Shown: positions 53,474 through 63,839 of the stretch, one piece after another
How positions within the stretch are numbered: the stretch's first letter is position 1
Layout of the letters: every line of letters starts with the position of its first letter
Origin: Zobellia roscoffensis
GTDB taxonomy: Bacteria > Bacteroidota > Bacteroidia > Flavobacteriales > Flavobacteriaceae
Direction: 5' to 3'
Length of the DNA stretch: 64,000 nucleotides
Assembly (NCBI RefSeq): GCF_015330165.1
Contig: NZ_JADDXT010000002.1
Span: 2,941,646 to 3,005,645, forward strand
Translations under genes and position numbers: made by a program
Notes under the pieces: model-generated
Database searches by the model: none
What the model was told of the DNA's origin: nothing
Seen by the model: the letters and a program-made list of their open reading frames with translations, nothing else

Positions 53474-56302
53474 ATGAAAAGTAAGGTATTAATACTATTA
53501 ATGGTATTGTTTGCTTTGTGTTCTTGCCAAAAAGAGGATTCAAAGGAAATGGACCTGTCCGGCGAGTGGCAATTTAAGATAGATTCGTTGGATCAAGGGG
53601 TTAAGGAACAGTGGTTTTTGAAAACTTTGGACGACACAGTTCAATTACCGGGTTCAATGGCAGAAAATGGTAAGGGAGATGATATAACCGTCAATACACA
53701 TTGGACCGGAAGTATGTGGAACGATAGTCTTTGGTATAAAGACCCAAAATATGCTAAATATCGTGAGCCAGGTAATGTTAAGGTTTCGTTTTGGTTGAGC
53801 CCCAAAAAAGTATATACGGGTGCGGCGTGGTATCAAAAAAAAGTGGTTTTACCTAAATCATGGCAAAACCAACATATAAACCTAGGATTGGAAAGGCCGC
53901 ATTGGGAAACTACCGTCTGGGTAGATGACCAAGAGGTTGGAATGCAAAATAGCTTAGGCACCCCACATGATTATAATTTGGCTAAATACCTTACTCCCGG
54001 GAATCATACGATTACCATAAGAATAGATAATAGGGTGAAGGATATAAACCCTGGCGTAGATGCACATAGTATTTCTGACAACACCCAGACCAACTGGAAC
54101 GGTATTGTCGGTGATATTAAATTAACGGCGACACCACCTGTTGTTTTTCAAAATGTAAAACTATTTCCCGATGTAAAGGATAAGAAGGTTACGGTAAAAG
54201 GTAAGGTGGTCAACTCTTCGGGAAAGCCACAGAAGGGTAAAATTATATTGCAGGCAATAGAATCTAACGGTACAAATAGTTTGCCACCGTTAGAGAAAGA
54301 AATGGAAATAGAGGGGGAAGGTGATTTTGAAATCGATTACCCCATGGGGAACGATCCTTTGCTCTGGGATGAGTTCGCCCCTAATCTATACACCATGAAA
54401 TTGCAATTGGAGTCCGAATTGGGCACAAGTAAGAAAGATGTGACCTTTGGAATGCGCGATTTTAAAGTTGATGGCAAACACTTTGCCATTAATGGAAGCC
54501 CGGTTTATCTACGGGGAACATTGGAGTGTTCCATCTTCCCTTTAACAGGATACCCGTCTACCGATGTGGATGAATGGAAACGAATTTTTAAAATTATTAG
54601 ATCATACGGTCTTAACCACATGCGTTTTCATTCGTATTGTCCACCCGAAGCGGCTTTTCGGGCTGCGGATGAAATGGGAGTTTATATACAAGTAGAAGCT
54701 TCCGCTTGGGCTCATATAGGAGATGGCGACCCTGTTGATGAATGGATTTATAAAGAAGCCGAAGATATATTGAACACCTTTGGTAATCATCCATCCTTTG
54801 TGATGATGGCCTACGGAAATGAACCGTCAGGTAAAGACCATGAGGAATATCTTAAAAAGTTTGTAGAGCATTTTAAAAACCTGGACAATAGAAAGTTGTA
54901 TACCAGTGGAGCCGGATGGCCTTTGTTGGATAATTTGGATTATTACAATCATAAAGGGCCTCGCATACAGGGTTGGGCCCAAGAATTGAACAGTATTATC
55001 AATGCCGAACCACCACAAACAGAGTTCGATTACGATAAACTGATCCAAGAAACCCCAATGCCTTATGTTAGTCATGAAATGGGGCAATGGTGCGCGTATC
55101 CCAATTTTAAGGAAATGTCAAAATATACCGGTGTTTTAGAACCGAAAAATTTTGAAATATTTAAAGAAACCTTAGAGGATAATCATCTTGGTCATCTTGC
55201 GGATAGTTTGTTGATGGCTTCTGGTAAGTTACAGGTGCTCTGTTATAAGGCTGATATCGAGGCTGCGTTGCGAACTAAGGATATGGCAGGTTTTCAGTTG
55301 TTGGACCTACATGATTTTCCTGGTCAGGGTACCGCATTGGTCGGTATTTTAGATGCTTTTTGGGAAGAAAAGGGGTATGTGACTGCAGAAGATTTCCGAG
55401 AATTCAACTCAGAAACGGTTCCTCTTGCAAGAATGGCAAAACGTGTGTTCTTGAACGACGAAGACTTTACGGCAAAGGTAGAAGTTGCCCATTATGGTGA
55501 AAAACCACTAAATGCCGTTACTCCTACTTGGGATCTTGTAGACAAAGATGGGCATACATTGGCCAAAGGCGAATTCAACAAGACCAATATACCTATTGGA
55601 AATGGATATGACCTAGGTGAGATCTCGGTTGATTTGAACGCCATCGATACGCCGAAAAAATTAACGCTTACCGTGTATGTGGCGAATCATAAAAATAGTT
55701 GGGATGTGTGGGTTTACCCTTCTAAAAACAGTCCTATAGATACAGAAGATGATATTAGGGTGGTTCAAAAATTTGATGCGGCAACGATCAATTATTTAAA
55801 AAATGGGGGCAAGGTATTGCTCAATATCAATAAAGGGGATATTGCTGCTGATAAAGGCGGCGATATTGGTGTAGGTTTTTCGAGTATTTTTTGGAACACC
55901 TCATGGACCAGAGGTCAAAAACCGCACACCTTGGGCATTCTTACGGATCCTGAACATCCTGCCTTGGCCGAATTTCCAACGGAATATCATAGTAATTGGC
56001 AATGGTGGGATGCCATGAGCCATTCGAACGCCATTGTTCTTGATGATTTTACTCCCGATTTAAACCCCATTGTTCGTGTAATCGACGATTGGTTCGAGAA
56101 CCGTAGAACGGCCTTGATTTTCGAAGTAAAAGTAGGTAAGGGCAAACTATTGGTTTCTGGGGTTGATCTGCATTCCAATTTAGAAAAAAGACCTGAAGCG
56201 CGTCAAATGCTTTACAGCTTAAAAAAATACATGGCCGGCAACAGGTTTGATCCCAAGGTAGAGCTACAACCGGAGGACATCAAGAATTTGATGAAATATT
56301 AA
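53474..56302 (+). CDS. Glycoside hydrolase family 2 lipoprotein
   Basis: 942 residues with a lipoprotein signal (VLILLMVLFALCSC). Domains: N-terminal jelly-roll sugar-binding domain (DLSGEWQFKID; AAWYQKKVVLP; LGLERPHWETTVWVDDQEVG), an Ig-like domain, then the TIM barrel (NHMRFHSYCPPEAAFRAADE). The acid/base is probably Glu450 in MAYGNEPSG, and the likely nucleophile is Glu535 in SHEMGQWC. The C-terminal region is long and Trp-rich. GH2 enzymes include beta-galactosidases, beta-glucuronidases and others; sequence alone does not fix the sugar. A paralogue lies 6 kb downstream. Probable exo-acting enzyme on desulfated oligosaccharide. Confidence 0.92.
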   Translation: MKSKVLILLMVLFALCSCQKEDSKEMDLSGEWQFKIDSLDQGVKEQWFLKTLDDTVQLPGSMAENGKGDDITVNTHWTGSMWNDSLWYKDPKYAKYREPGNVKVSFWLSPKKVYTGAAWYQKKVVLPKSWQNQHINLGLERPHWETTVWVDDQEVGMQNSLGTPHDYNLAKYLTPGNHTITIRIDNRVKDINPGVDAHSISDNTQTNWNGIVGDIKLTATPPVVFQNVKLFPDVKDKKVTVKGKVVNSSGKPQKGKIILQAIESNGTNSLPPLEKEMEIEGEGDFEIDYPMGNDPLLWDEFAPNLYTMKLQLESELGTSKKDVTFGMRDFKVDGKHFAINGSPVYLRGTLECSIFPLTGYPSTDVDEWKRIFKIIRSYGLNHMRFHSYCPPEAAFRAADEMGVYIQVEASAWAHIGDGDPVDEWIYKEAEDILNTFGNHPSFVMMAYGNEPSGKDHEEYLKKFVEHFKNLDNRKLYTSGAGWPLLDNLDYYNHKGPRIQGWAQELNSIINAEPPQTEFDYDKLIQETPMPYVSHEMGQWCAYPNFKEMSKYTGVLEPKNFEIFKETLEDNHLGHLADSLLMASGKLQVLCYKADIEAALRTKDMAGFQLLDLHDFPGQGTALVGILDAFWEEKGYVTAEDFREFNSETVPLARMAKRVFLNDEDFTAKVEVAHYGEKPLNAVTPTWDLVDKDGHTLAKGEFNKTNIPIGNGYDLGEISVDLNAIDTPKKLTLTVYVANHKNSWDVWVYPSKNSPIDTEDDIRVVQKFDAATINYLKNGGKVLLNINKGDIAADKGGDIGVGFSSIFWNTSWTRGQKPHTLGILTDPEHPALAEFPTEYHSNWQWWDAMSHSNAIVLDDFTPDLNPIVRVIDDWFENRRTALIFEVKVGKGKLLVSGVDLHSNLEKRPEARQMLYSLKKYMAGNRFDPKVELQPEDIKNLMKY

Positions 56303-56342
56303 GGAATATGTTTAAATGATCTGATGCTCGACATCGGACTAA

Positions 56343-59300
56343 ATGAAATTTGAAATGAGTACAGTAAAGGCTTGGAAAGATAAAGTAGTAATACCTACTT
56401 ACGAAGTTGGTAAACCAGAAAAATATCCTGTTTTTTTGGACAAGAGGGTTTATCAGGCAAGTAGTGGGGTGGTATACCCCCATCCTGTAATCGAAAAAAT
56501 TAGTGACGAAAAGATAGACAAGGAATGGGATGTCATTTATATTGAAAACGATTTTATAAAAATAATGGTTCTACCTGCATTGGGTGGTAGGGTTCAAATG
56601 GCCTATGATAAGATCAGGGAGCGTCACTTTGTTTATTATAATCATGTTATTAAACCTGCTTTGGTCGGACTTACCGGACCATGGATTTCGGGTGGAATCG
56701 AATTTAATTGGCCACAGCACCATAGGCCCAGTACTTACGATCCTACCGATTTTTATATTGAAGAAAATAAAGATGGTAGTGTTACTGTTTGGGTGAGTGA
56801 AGTTGAACGTATGTTTAGAACCAAGGGCATGGCCGGTTTTACTTTATATCCAGATAAGGCATATCTGGAAATTAAGGGACAGCTCTACAATAGAACCCCA
56901 GTGGCACAGACTTTTTTATGGTGGGCAAATCCAGCAGTGGCCGTTAACGATCATTATCAATCTGTTTTTCCACCAGATGTAAATGCCGTATTCGACCATG
57001 GTAAAAGAGATGTGTCCGAGTTTCCTATTGCCAAAGGCGAATATTATAAGGTAGACTATTCCCCAGGTACCGATATATCTAGATATAAGAATATTCCCGT
57101 ACCCACTTCATATATGGCCATAACTTCTGAATATGATTTTGTGGGCGGATATGAGAATGATACCAAAGGCGGATTGTTACATGTGGCCGATCATCATATT
57201 TCTCCTGGAAAAAAACAATGGACCTGGGGTAATTGTGATTTTGGCAAGGCGTGGGACAGAAACCTTACCGATAACGATGGCCCTTACATAGAATTAATGT
57301 GTGGGGTGTATACCGATAACCAACCGGATTTTTCTTGGATGCACCCCTATGAAGAAAAAAGCTTTAAGCAGTATTTTATGCCGTACTACAATGTGGGGGT
57401 GGTAAAAAATGCCACCAAAGAAGCATTGTTGAATTTAGAGAAGGAAGGTGATGAGGTCCGGTTAAAGGTGTACGTAACATCGCATTATCCAAATTCGAAA
57501 ATAAGCCTTAGTTCTAACGAAAAGGTATTGTTCGAATCGGTAAAAGACCTAAATCCGGCAAACGGATTTGAAGAACTCTTATCTACAGATGGTGTTGGCT
57601 ATAAAGATCTTACAGCTACCGTAACCGATGCTGATGGTAAGGTATTAGTATCGTGGTCGCCAAGCAGACTTAAAGAAAACGAAGTGCCCGAAGCAGCAAA
57701 AGCGGCCAAACAGCCGAAGGAGATAAAAAGTGTAGAACAACTGTACCTGCGCGGTTTGCATCTAGAACAGTACCGCCATGCTACCTATGATCCAACTGCT
57801 TATTATTTAGAAGGTTTGTCGCGCGACCCTAGAGATGTACGTTGCAACAACGCTATGGGTCTTTGGTGTCTAAAAAGGGCGAAATATGAAAAAGCTTTAA
57901 AATACTTTGAGCAGGCTATAGATACATTGATAGAGCGAAACCCCAACCCTTACGATGGAGAGCCTTTTTTTAACAAAGGATTGGCTTTATTACATTTAGA
58001 AAGAAAAAATGAGGCTTACGATGCCTTTTTTAAATCTTGTTGGAATGCCGCTTGGCAAGACGCCGGTTATTTTAACTGTGCCCAAATAGATTGTGCTAAC
58101 GGTAACTTGGAAAAATCGTTAGAGCTTGTAGATAAATCACTTGTTAAAAACTGGCATAACCACAAAGCACGTCATCTTAAAATTATGCTTTTAAGAAAGC
58201 TGGGCCGCATAGGGGAAGCTGTTCAACTAATAGATGATTCTTTGGCAATAGATGCTTTTAATTTTGGGGCTATCTATGAGAAATACCTGATTTCGGGCGC
58301 ATCCAGCGATCTCGATTTCTTGTTGGAAATTACGAGGGCGAACCAACATAGTTTTATAGAGTTTTCTATAGATTATGCGCAAGCGGGCCAATTCAACGAA
58401 GCGATATCACTTTTGAACATTTTGGAAGAGAAGCAGTTGGCAACCTACCCAATGGTCCATTATTTTTTAGGGGACTATTATCTTAAAAAGGGAGAATTGA
58501 ACAAGGCAAAAGATCATTTTAAAATGGGGGGTGAGCTGCCTATGGAGTATTGTTTTCCCAATAGATTAGAAGAGGTAGCGGCATTGAAATGTGCCATTAA
58601 GCAGAACCCGAAAGATGCAAGGGCCTATTATTATCTAGGTAATTTTTGGTATGCGTCCAAACAGTACGAAGATGCATTGGAGTGTTGGGAAGAATCGGCA
58701 AAATGGGAAGATACGAATGCAATTTGCCACAGAAACTTGGCTTTGTTGTACTATAATAAAAAGAACGAGGCTCAATTGGCAAGAACCCATCTAGAAAAAG
58801 CTTTTGATCTTGACAATGCCGATGCACGTTTGTTGATGGAATTGGACCAATTGTATAAAAAGCTCAATGTAGACGTAGATGCCCGTTTAAGTTTGTTGGA
58901 AAAGCATATGGATCTTACCGTGTCTCGAGATGATATCTATCTAGAACGGATAACCCTATATAATTTTAAAGGAGATTTTAAAAAGGCTTTAGACCTTATA
59001 GAGAAAAGACAGTTTCATCCGTGGGAAGGGGGTGAAGGTAAGGTGCCCTCGCAATATGTTACCGCTAAGGTAGAGTTGGCCAAAACGTATATAAAGAAAG
59101 GGGAATACCAAAAAGCGATCTCTCTTTTAAACGAGGCGCAAACGTACCCCGAAAATCTGGGCGAAGGCAAGCTTTACGGAACTCAAGAGAACGATATATT
59201 TTATTGGTTGGGCTGCGCCCACGAAGGATTGGGTGAAATGGGGAAAGCCGTTGAAAACTGGGAAATTGCCTCAAAAGGACTTTCAGACCCTAGTCCGGCC

Positions 59301-59663
59301 ATGTTCTATAACGACCAACAACCCGATAAAATTTTCTATCAAGGTTTGGCATTGTTGAAGTTGAAAAAGGAAGATGAGGCAAATCTTCGTTTTGATAAAT
59401 TGGTGTCTTATGGACAAGAGCATATGAACGATAAGGTTAAGATGGACTATTTTGCCATTTCATTACCGGATCTATTGATTTGGGAAGAGGATTTAAATGT
59501 TCGTAACAGCATACATTGTCGATATTTGATAGGCTTGGGTAACTTGGGATTAGAAAAAATTGAGGAAAGTATAGAAATGTTAAAAAACGTACTTCGAGAT
59601 AACTTGTACAATTTACCGGCCTTCATTCATTTTAATATGGCCAACGATAGTTTAAAAAAATAG
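56343..59663 (+). CDS. DUF5107-TPR protein (cytoplasmic)
   Basis: 1106 residues without signal peptide, so cytoplasmic, in contrast to its neighbours. The N-terminal 330 residues form the DUF5107 domain, a galactose-mutarotase-like beta-sandwich (IMVLPALGGRVQMAYDKI, GGIEFNWPQHHRPSTYDP, PDFSWMHPYEEKSFKQYF with a Tyr-rich surround). A small beta domain follows, then about 500 residues of tetratricopeptide repeats (ARAYYYLGNFWYASKQYEDA, FFNKGLALLHLERKNEAYDA). The family is of unknown activity but repeatedly sits beside glycosidases. Here it is flanked by two GH2 genes, with a 2-base gap to the second, so it likely acts on the same sugar. The start could also be the ATG at 56355. Confidence 0.88.
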   Translation: MKFEMSTVKAWKDKVVIPTYEVGKPEKYPVFLDKRVYQASSGVVYPHPVIEKISDEKIDKEWDVIYIENDFIKIMVLPALGGRVQMAYDKIRERHFVYYNHVIKPALVGLTGPWISGGIEFNWPQHHRPSTYDPTDFYIEENKDGSVTVWVSEVERMFRTKGMAGFTLYPDKAYLEIKGQLYNRTPVAQTFLWWANPAVAVNDHYQSVFPPDVNAVFDHGKRDVSEFPIAKGEYYKVDYSPGTDISRYKNIPVPTSYMAITSEYDFVGGYENDTKGGLLHVADHHISPGKKQWTWGNCDFGKAWDRNLTDNDGPYIELMCGVYTDNQPDFSWMHPYEEKSFKQYFMPYYNVGVVKNATKEALLNLEKEGDEVRLKVYVTSHYPNSKISLSSNEKVLFESVKDLNPANGFEELLSTDGVGYKDLTATVTDADGKVLVSWSPSRLKENEVPEAAKAAKQPKEIKSVEQLYLRGLHLEQYRHATYDPTAYYLEGLSRDPRDVRCNNAMGLWCLKRAKYEKALKYFEQAIDTLIERNPNPYDGEPFFNKGLALLHLERKNEAYDAFFKSCWNAAWQDAGYFNCAQIDCANGNLEKSLELVDKSLVKNWHNHKARHLKIMLLRKLGRIGEAVQLIDDSLAIDAFNFGAIYEKYLISGASSDLDFLLEITRANQHSFIEFSIDYAQAGQFNEAISLLNILEEKQLATYPMVHYFLGDYYLKKGELNKAKDHFKMGGELPMEYCFPNRLEEVAALKCAIKQNPKDARAYYYLGNFWYASKQYEDALECWEESAKWEDTNAICHRNLALLYYNKKNEAQLARTHLEKAFDLDNADARLLMELDQLYKKLNVDVDARLSLLEKHMDLTVSRDDIYLERITLYNFKGDFKKALDLIEKRQFHPWEGGEGKVPSQYVTAKVELAKTYIKKGEYQKAISLLNEAQTYPENLGEGKLYGTQENDIFYWLGCAHEGLGEMGKAVENWEIASKGLSDPSPAMFYNDQQPDKIFYQGLALLKLKKEDEANLRFDKLVSYGQEHMNDKVKMDYFAISLPDLLIWEEDLNVRNSIHCRYLIGLGNLGLEKIEESIEMLKNVLRDNLYNLPAFIHFNMANDSLKK

Positions 59664-59665
59664 AT

Positions 59666-62467
59666 ATGAGGGTATTCTTGAACTACTTTTTGATGGTGCT
59701 TTTAAGCGTTGTTCTGTTTCAATGCGGAACAAAAACCGAAAATCAGATTTCTTTGGCAGGTAAATGGACGGTTAAACTTGATTCCCTAAATATCGGGGAA
59801 ACCGAAAACTGGCCCAATACCATTCTTACGGGTTCTGAAATAGAGCTGCCCGGAACTTTGGACGATGCCGGCATAGGGGAGCCCAATACCATGCAACCGG
59901 CCATTAATAACTATGTAATGTCCAATTTGGCCAGAAAGTATTATTATACTGGAAAAGCGTGGTATCAAAAGAAAGTAACGGTCCCCGCATCTTGGAAAGG
60001 TAAAGAGATTGCATTACGTCTCGAACGTATTATGTGGGAATCTAATGTGTTCGTAGATGGTAAAAAGGTTGGTACTGCGAATAGCTTAATAGGTAGTCAT
60101 GAATATGACTTGACCGATTTTATGCCTCCCGGAGAACATACTGTGACCATAAGTGTAGATAATTCCAATAAATTTCCGTTGGTGAATGTAGAAGGATCTA
60201 TGTATCCGGATAAAAGAAATAGAGAAATGGCCCATGCCTACACCAACCATACCCAAATAAAGTGGAACGGTATTTTGGGCGATATTGTCTTAAAAGTTTC
60301 CGATAAGGGCGCTCCCAGTAATCTACAGGTATATCCAAAGGTAGAAAAAGATGCTTTGCGGGTAACTTTTGAAAGTAACGGAGCCGATGTTCCGAAGCAA
60401 TTGGGGTATGAAATTTATGATCTACAAAGAAATATGATTTCAAAGGGCGATGTAGATGAACAGCATGTAGAGAACGGTACCGTAAGTTTTATGGTTGAAA
60501 GACCGGAGCAAATGGAATTCTGGGACGAGTTTAATCCTGTGCTCTATTATATTAAGCTCAACGCCGGCGAACATAGCCTTGAAAAAAGGTTTGGCTATAA
60601 AAACATAAACAATAACAATGGAAACTTGACACTGAACGGGAAACGGATTTTTCTAAGAGGAAATCTGGAATGTGTTATATTCCCGTTAACAGGGCATCCA
60701 CCGATGCAAAAAGAGGAATGGGCAAAATTAATTGGACAAGCCAAGAATTATGGGTTAAACCATTTACGTTTTCATTCTTGGTGTCCACCAAAAGCTGCCT
60801 TTGAAGCTGCCGATGAAGCCGGGTTTTATTATCAGGTAGAACTGCCACATTGGAGTTTAAGGGTTGGGGAAGATGAAAAAACAACGGAGTTCTTACAACA
60901 AGAAGCGGATAAAATTATTAGGGATTATGGCAACCATCCTTCCTTTGTTTTTATGGCAATGGGGAATGAATTACAGGGTGATATAGGTGTTCTTAATGAA
61001 ATGACCGCAGACTTAAGAAAGAAAGATAATCGCCATTTGTATGCCACAACTTCTTTTTCCTTTCAAAAGCCTACCGGTACAAGGCCAGAGGTAGAAGATG
61101 AGTTTTTTATAGCACAATGGACGGATAAGGGTTGGATAAGGGGACAGGGAATCTTTAATGATAAGGCACCCCATTTTAATGCCGATTATTCAGAAAATAG
61201 CGATCACATACAAGTACCGTTAATTTCGCATGAGATAGGCCAATATTCGGTATACCCTGATTTAAGTGAGATTCCCAAATATACCGGGGTTTTGAAACCA
61301 TTGAACTTTATGGCCGTTAAAAATGATCTTGAAAACAAAAAATTAATTGATCTAGCGGAAGACTTTACGCAGGCCTCGGGGAAATTGGCGGCTATATTGT
61401 ATAAAGAAGAAATAGAAAGAGCCTTGAAGACACCTAGTTTTGATGGGTTTCAATTATTGCAACTACAAGATTTTCCGGGGCAGGGTACGGCTTTGGTTGG
61501 TTTATTAAATGCTTTTTGGGAGTCTAAAGGTATTATATCCCCAGAAGAGTTTAGGCAGTTTAATAGTGAGTTGGTGCCGTTGATCAGGTATGAAAAAGCA
61601 GTGTATGAAGACGGAGAGGTATTTATGGCAGATGTTGAGGTAGCCAATTTTTATGAACGGTTACAGGGGCGATCATTAGATTGGAGTATTTCTGATGAAG
61701 AAGGGAATGTATTAAAAAAAGGAGTTCTGCCCGACATTGATTTGAATATTGGCAACAATCTAAGTTTAGGGACTATCGAATATCTTATTAGTGTTAAAGA
61801 GGCAAAAAAAATAACCGTAACGGTATCTTTAAGAGACTCTAAATACAAGAATAGTTGGTCTATTTGGGTATACCCTAAAAAAGTAAGAACAGACTATGAT
61901 ACTATCGTCTTTGCAAAAACTATAAAAGAGGCACAGGCCGCATTGCAAAAAGGTAAAAAGGTGTTGTGTAATCCTGATTATGAAACCTTAAAAGGCATAG
62001 AGGGACGCTTCGTTCCTGTTTTTTGGAGTCCGGTACATTTTCCGAATCAACCTGCTACAATGGGGTTGTTGTTAGATGAAAAAAATGCAGCCTTCGATAA
62101 CTTTCCTACAAGCTCACATACCGATTGGCAGTGGTGGGATCTATGTATCAATTCTAAATCGATTATTGTCGATTCGTTACAAGTGACACCTTTAGTCAGG
62201 GTTATCGATAATTTTGTGACCAATCACCACCTAACCAATGTTTTTGAAGCAAAAGTGGGTACAGGTCGTTTATTGTTCTCTGCAGTTGATATTACAAATG
62301 ATTTAGAAAACAGACCGGCAGCAAGGCAATTAAGGCATAGTTTGATGGAGTATATGGCAAGTACCTCTTTTAACCCCTCTGAAACAATTGAGGCCAATGT
62401 TTTAGAAAAATTAATACTTTATCAAAATGATAAAAATTTCGAAGCGGAAGATATTTATGAAAATTAA
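59666..62467 (+). CDS. Glycoside hydrolase family 2 lipoprotein (paralogue)
   Basis: 933 residues with a lipoprotein signal (FLMVLLSVVLFQCG). Same architecture as the GH2 at 53,474: jelly-roll domain (SLAGKWTVKLDSLNIGE; GKAWYQKKVTVPASWKGKEI; RLERIMWESNVFVDGKKVG), Ig-like domain, TIM barrel (NHLRFHSWCPPKAAFEAADE). The likely acid/base is Glu435 in MAMGNELQGD and the likely nucleophile is Glu523 in SHEIGQYSVY. Both enzymes share C-terminal FPGQGTALVG and DWQWWD segments, so they arose by duplication but have diverged widely, suggesting different linkages or sulfation states. Its end overlaps the start of the broken sulfatase by 11 bases. Confidence 0.92.
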   Translation: MRVFLNYFLMVLLSVVLFQCGTKTENQISLAGKWTVKLDSLNIGETENWPNTILTGSEIELPGTLDDAGIGEPNTMQPAINNYVMSNLARKYYYTGKAWYQKKVTVPASWKGKEIALRLERIMWESNVFVDGKKVGTANSLIGSHEYDLTDFMPPGEHTVTISVDNSNKFPLVNVEGSMYPDKRNREMAHAYTNHTQIKWNGILGDIVLKVSDKGAPSNLQVYPKVEKDALRVTFESNGADVPKQLGYEIYDLQRNMISKGDVDEQHVENGTVSFMVERPEQMEFWDEFNPVLYYIKLNAGEHSLEKRFGYKNINNNNGNLTLNGKRIFLRGNLECVIFPLTGHPPMQKEEWAKLIGQAKNYGLNHLRFHSWCPPKAAFEAADEAGFYYQVELPHWSLRVGEDEKTTEFLQQEADKIIRDYGNHPSFVFMAMGNELQGDIGVLNEMTADLRKKDNRHLYATTSFSFQKPTGTRPEVEDEFFIAQWTDKGWIRGQGIFNDKAPHFNADYSENSDHIQVPLISHEIGQYSVYPDLSEIPKYTGVLKPLNFMAVKNDLENKKLIDLAEDFTQASGKLAAILYKEEIERALKTPSFDGFQLLQLQDFPGQGTALVGLLNAFWESKGIISPEEFRQFNSELVPLIRYEKAVYEDGEVFMADVEVANFYERLQGRSLDWSISDEEGNVLKKGVLPDIDLNIGNNLSLGTIEYLISVKEAKKITVTVSLRDSKYKNSWSIWVYPKKVRTDYDTIVFAKTIKEAQAALQKGKKVLCNPDYETLKGIEGRFVPVFWSPVHFPNQPATMGLLLDEKNAAFDNFPTSSHTDWQWWDLCINSKSIIVDSLQVTPLVRVIDNFVTNHHLTNVFEAKVGTGRLLFSAVDITNDLENRPAARQLRHSLMEYMASTSFNPSETIEANVLEKLILYQNDKNFEAEDIYEN

Positions 62468-63839
62468 ATTGACCTTTACTTTGGGGCTATAATCGGTTTT
62501 ATCTTATTAGGGTATTCCCAATCAAATGTCGAAAACAAATTTGAACGACCGAATATTGTTATCATTTTAATAGATGATGCAGGCTATGTTGATTTTGGTT
62601 TTATGGGCAGTTAAGATTTGTCTACCCCAGAAATAGATAAACTAGCCTTCAGTGGTACTATTTTTACAGATGCGCATGTAAGCGCAACTGTCTGTGCCCC
62701 ATCAAGGGCAGGTTTGTTAACGGGAAAATACCAACAACGATTTGGATTCGAAGCCAACGGAACTGGAGGTATAGGACTTTCGAACGATGTAGAAACCATG
62801 GCCGATGCTTTTAAGAATAAAGGATATAATACTTATGCTTTAGGAAAATGGCATTTAGGCGAAGAACCTTCAGATCATCCCAATCAAAGAGGGTTTCAAG
62901 AGTTTACGGTTTTATTGGAGGTAGTCGTTCTTATTTTCCAATTGAAAACCCTTCTCAAATAGATATGTTACAACATAACGGTAAGCGCGTAAAACTAAAG
63001 GGTTACATGACCGATGACTTGGGAGACATAGCAGTTAATTTTATTAATAAAAAAAGCAATAAACCATTTTTTATGTATTTGTCTTTCAATGCGGTACATA
63101 CCCCGATGGAAGCAAAAGAAGAAGATTTAGCAAAGTTTAAGGGGCATCCAAGACAAGCATTGGCCGCAATGACATGGTCTTTAGATGAAAATATAGTTAA
63201 GGTCGTACAGGCTTTAAAAAATAAGGGAGTTGTGGAAAACACTTTAATTTTCTTCTTAAGTGATAACGGGGGGGCGCATAACAATCAAAGCAGTACCGGT
63301 CCTTTAAAAGGTTGGAAGGGAAATAAGTTTGAAGGAGGTCATCGTGTGCCGTTAGTAGTAAGTTGGCCGGGTCAATTACCTTCTGGTAATTCTTTAGACG
63401 GCTTAACATCTTCTTTGGATATATTTAGTACAGCAGTTAAGGCTGCTAATATAGAGGTTGATGATGAGCTTATTTTGGATGGAGTGAATCTTTTACCTTA
63501 TTTGAAAAAGCTAAGTCTGGACCACCTCATGAGAAGTTATTTTGGAGAAAGCTAGATGAGAGTGCTGTTAGAATGGGAAATAAAAAGTTGATAGCTTTAA
63601 AAGATTTTGGTAGTGTTATGTATGACTTAAAGAATGATTTAGGGGAAACCTTTGATTTAACAAGAGTTTTACCAACCGAAAAAAGCCAAATTGAGCAGGA
63701 ATATTTAAAATGGGAAACAGAATTAATGAAACCTCTTTGGGACGAAGGGCCAATCTGGATGCCTATAACTAGGCATATTCATAAATCGCTAATGAGTAAT
63801 GGAGAACCAGAATATAAACATCTTTGGGGCAAGAAGTAG
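62457..63839 (+). pseudogene. Broken S1-family sulfatase
   Basis: Third sulfatase of the locus, about 460 residues if repaired. It starts at the ATG at 62457 (MKIKLTFTLG), then loses frame in the G-run near 62482. In the next frame NIVIILIDDAGYVDFGFMGS is followed by in-frame TAA (62614-62616). It continues through ATVCAPSRAGLLTGK (formylglycine Cys at 62693) and ALGKWHLGEEPSD, slips again at a T-run near 62905, runs through FLSDNGGAHNN and a GWKGNKFEGGHRVP-type region, and slips a third time in an A-run near 63505-63510 before a normal C-terminus. Each slip looks like loss of one base from a homopolymer. It is inactive if the sequence is correct; sequencing error could explain the slips but not the stop. 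Confidence 0.85.
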
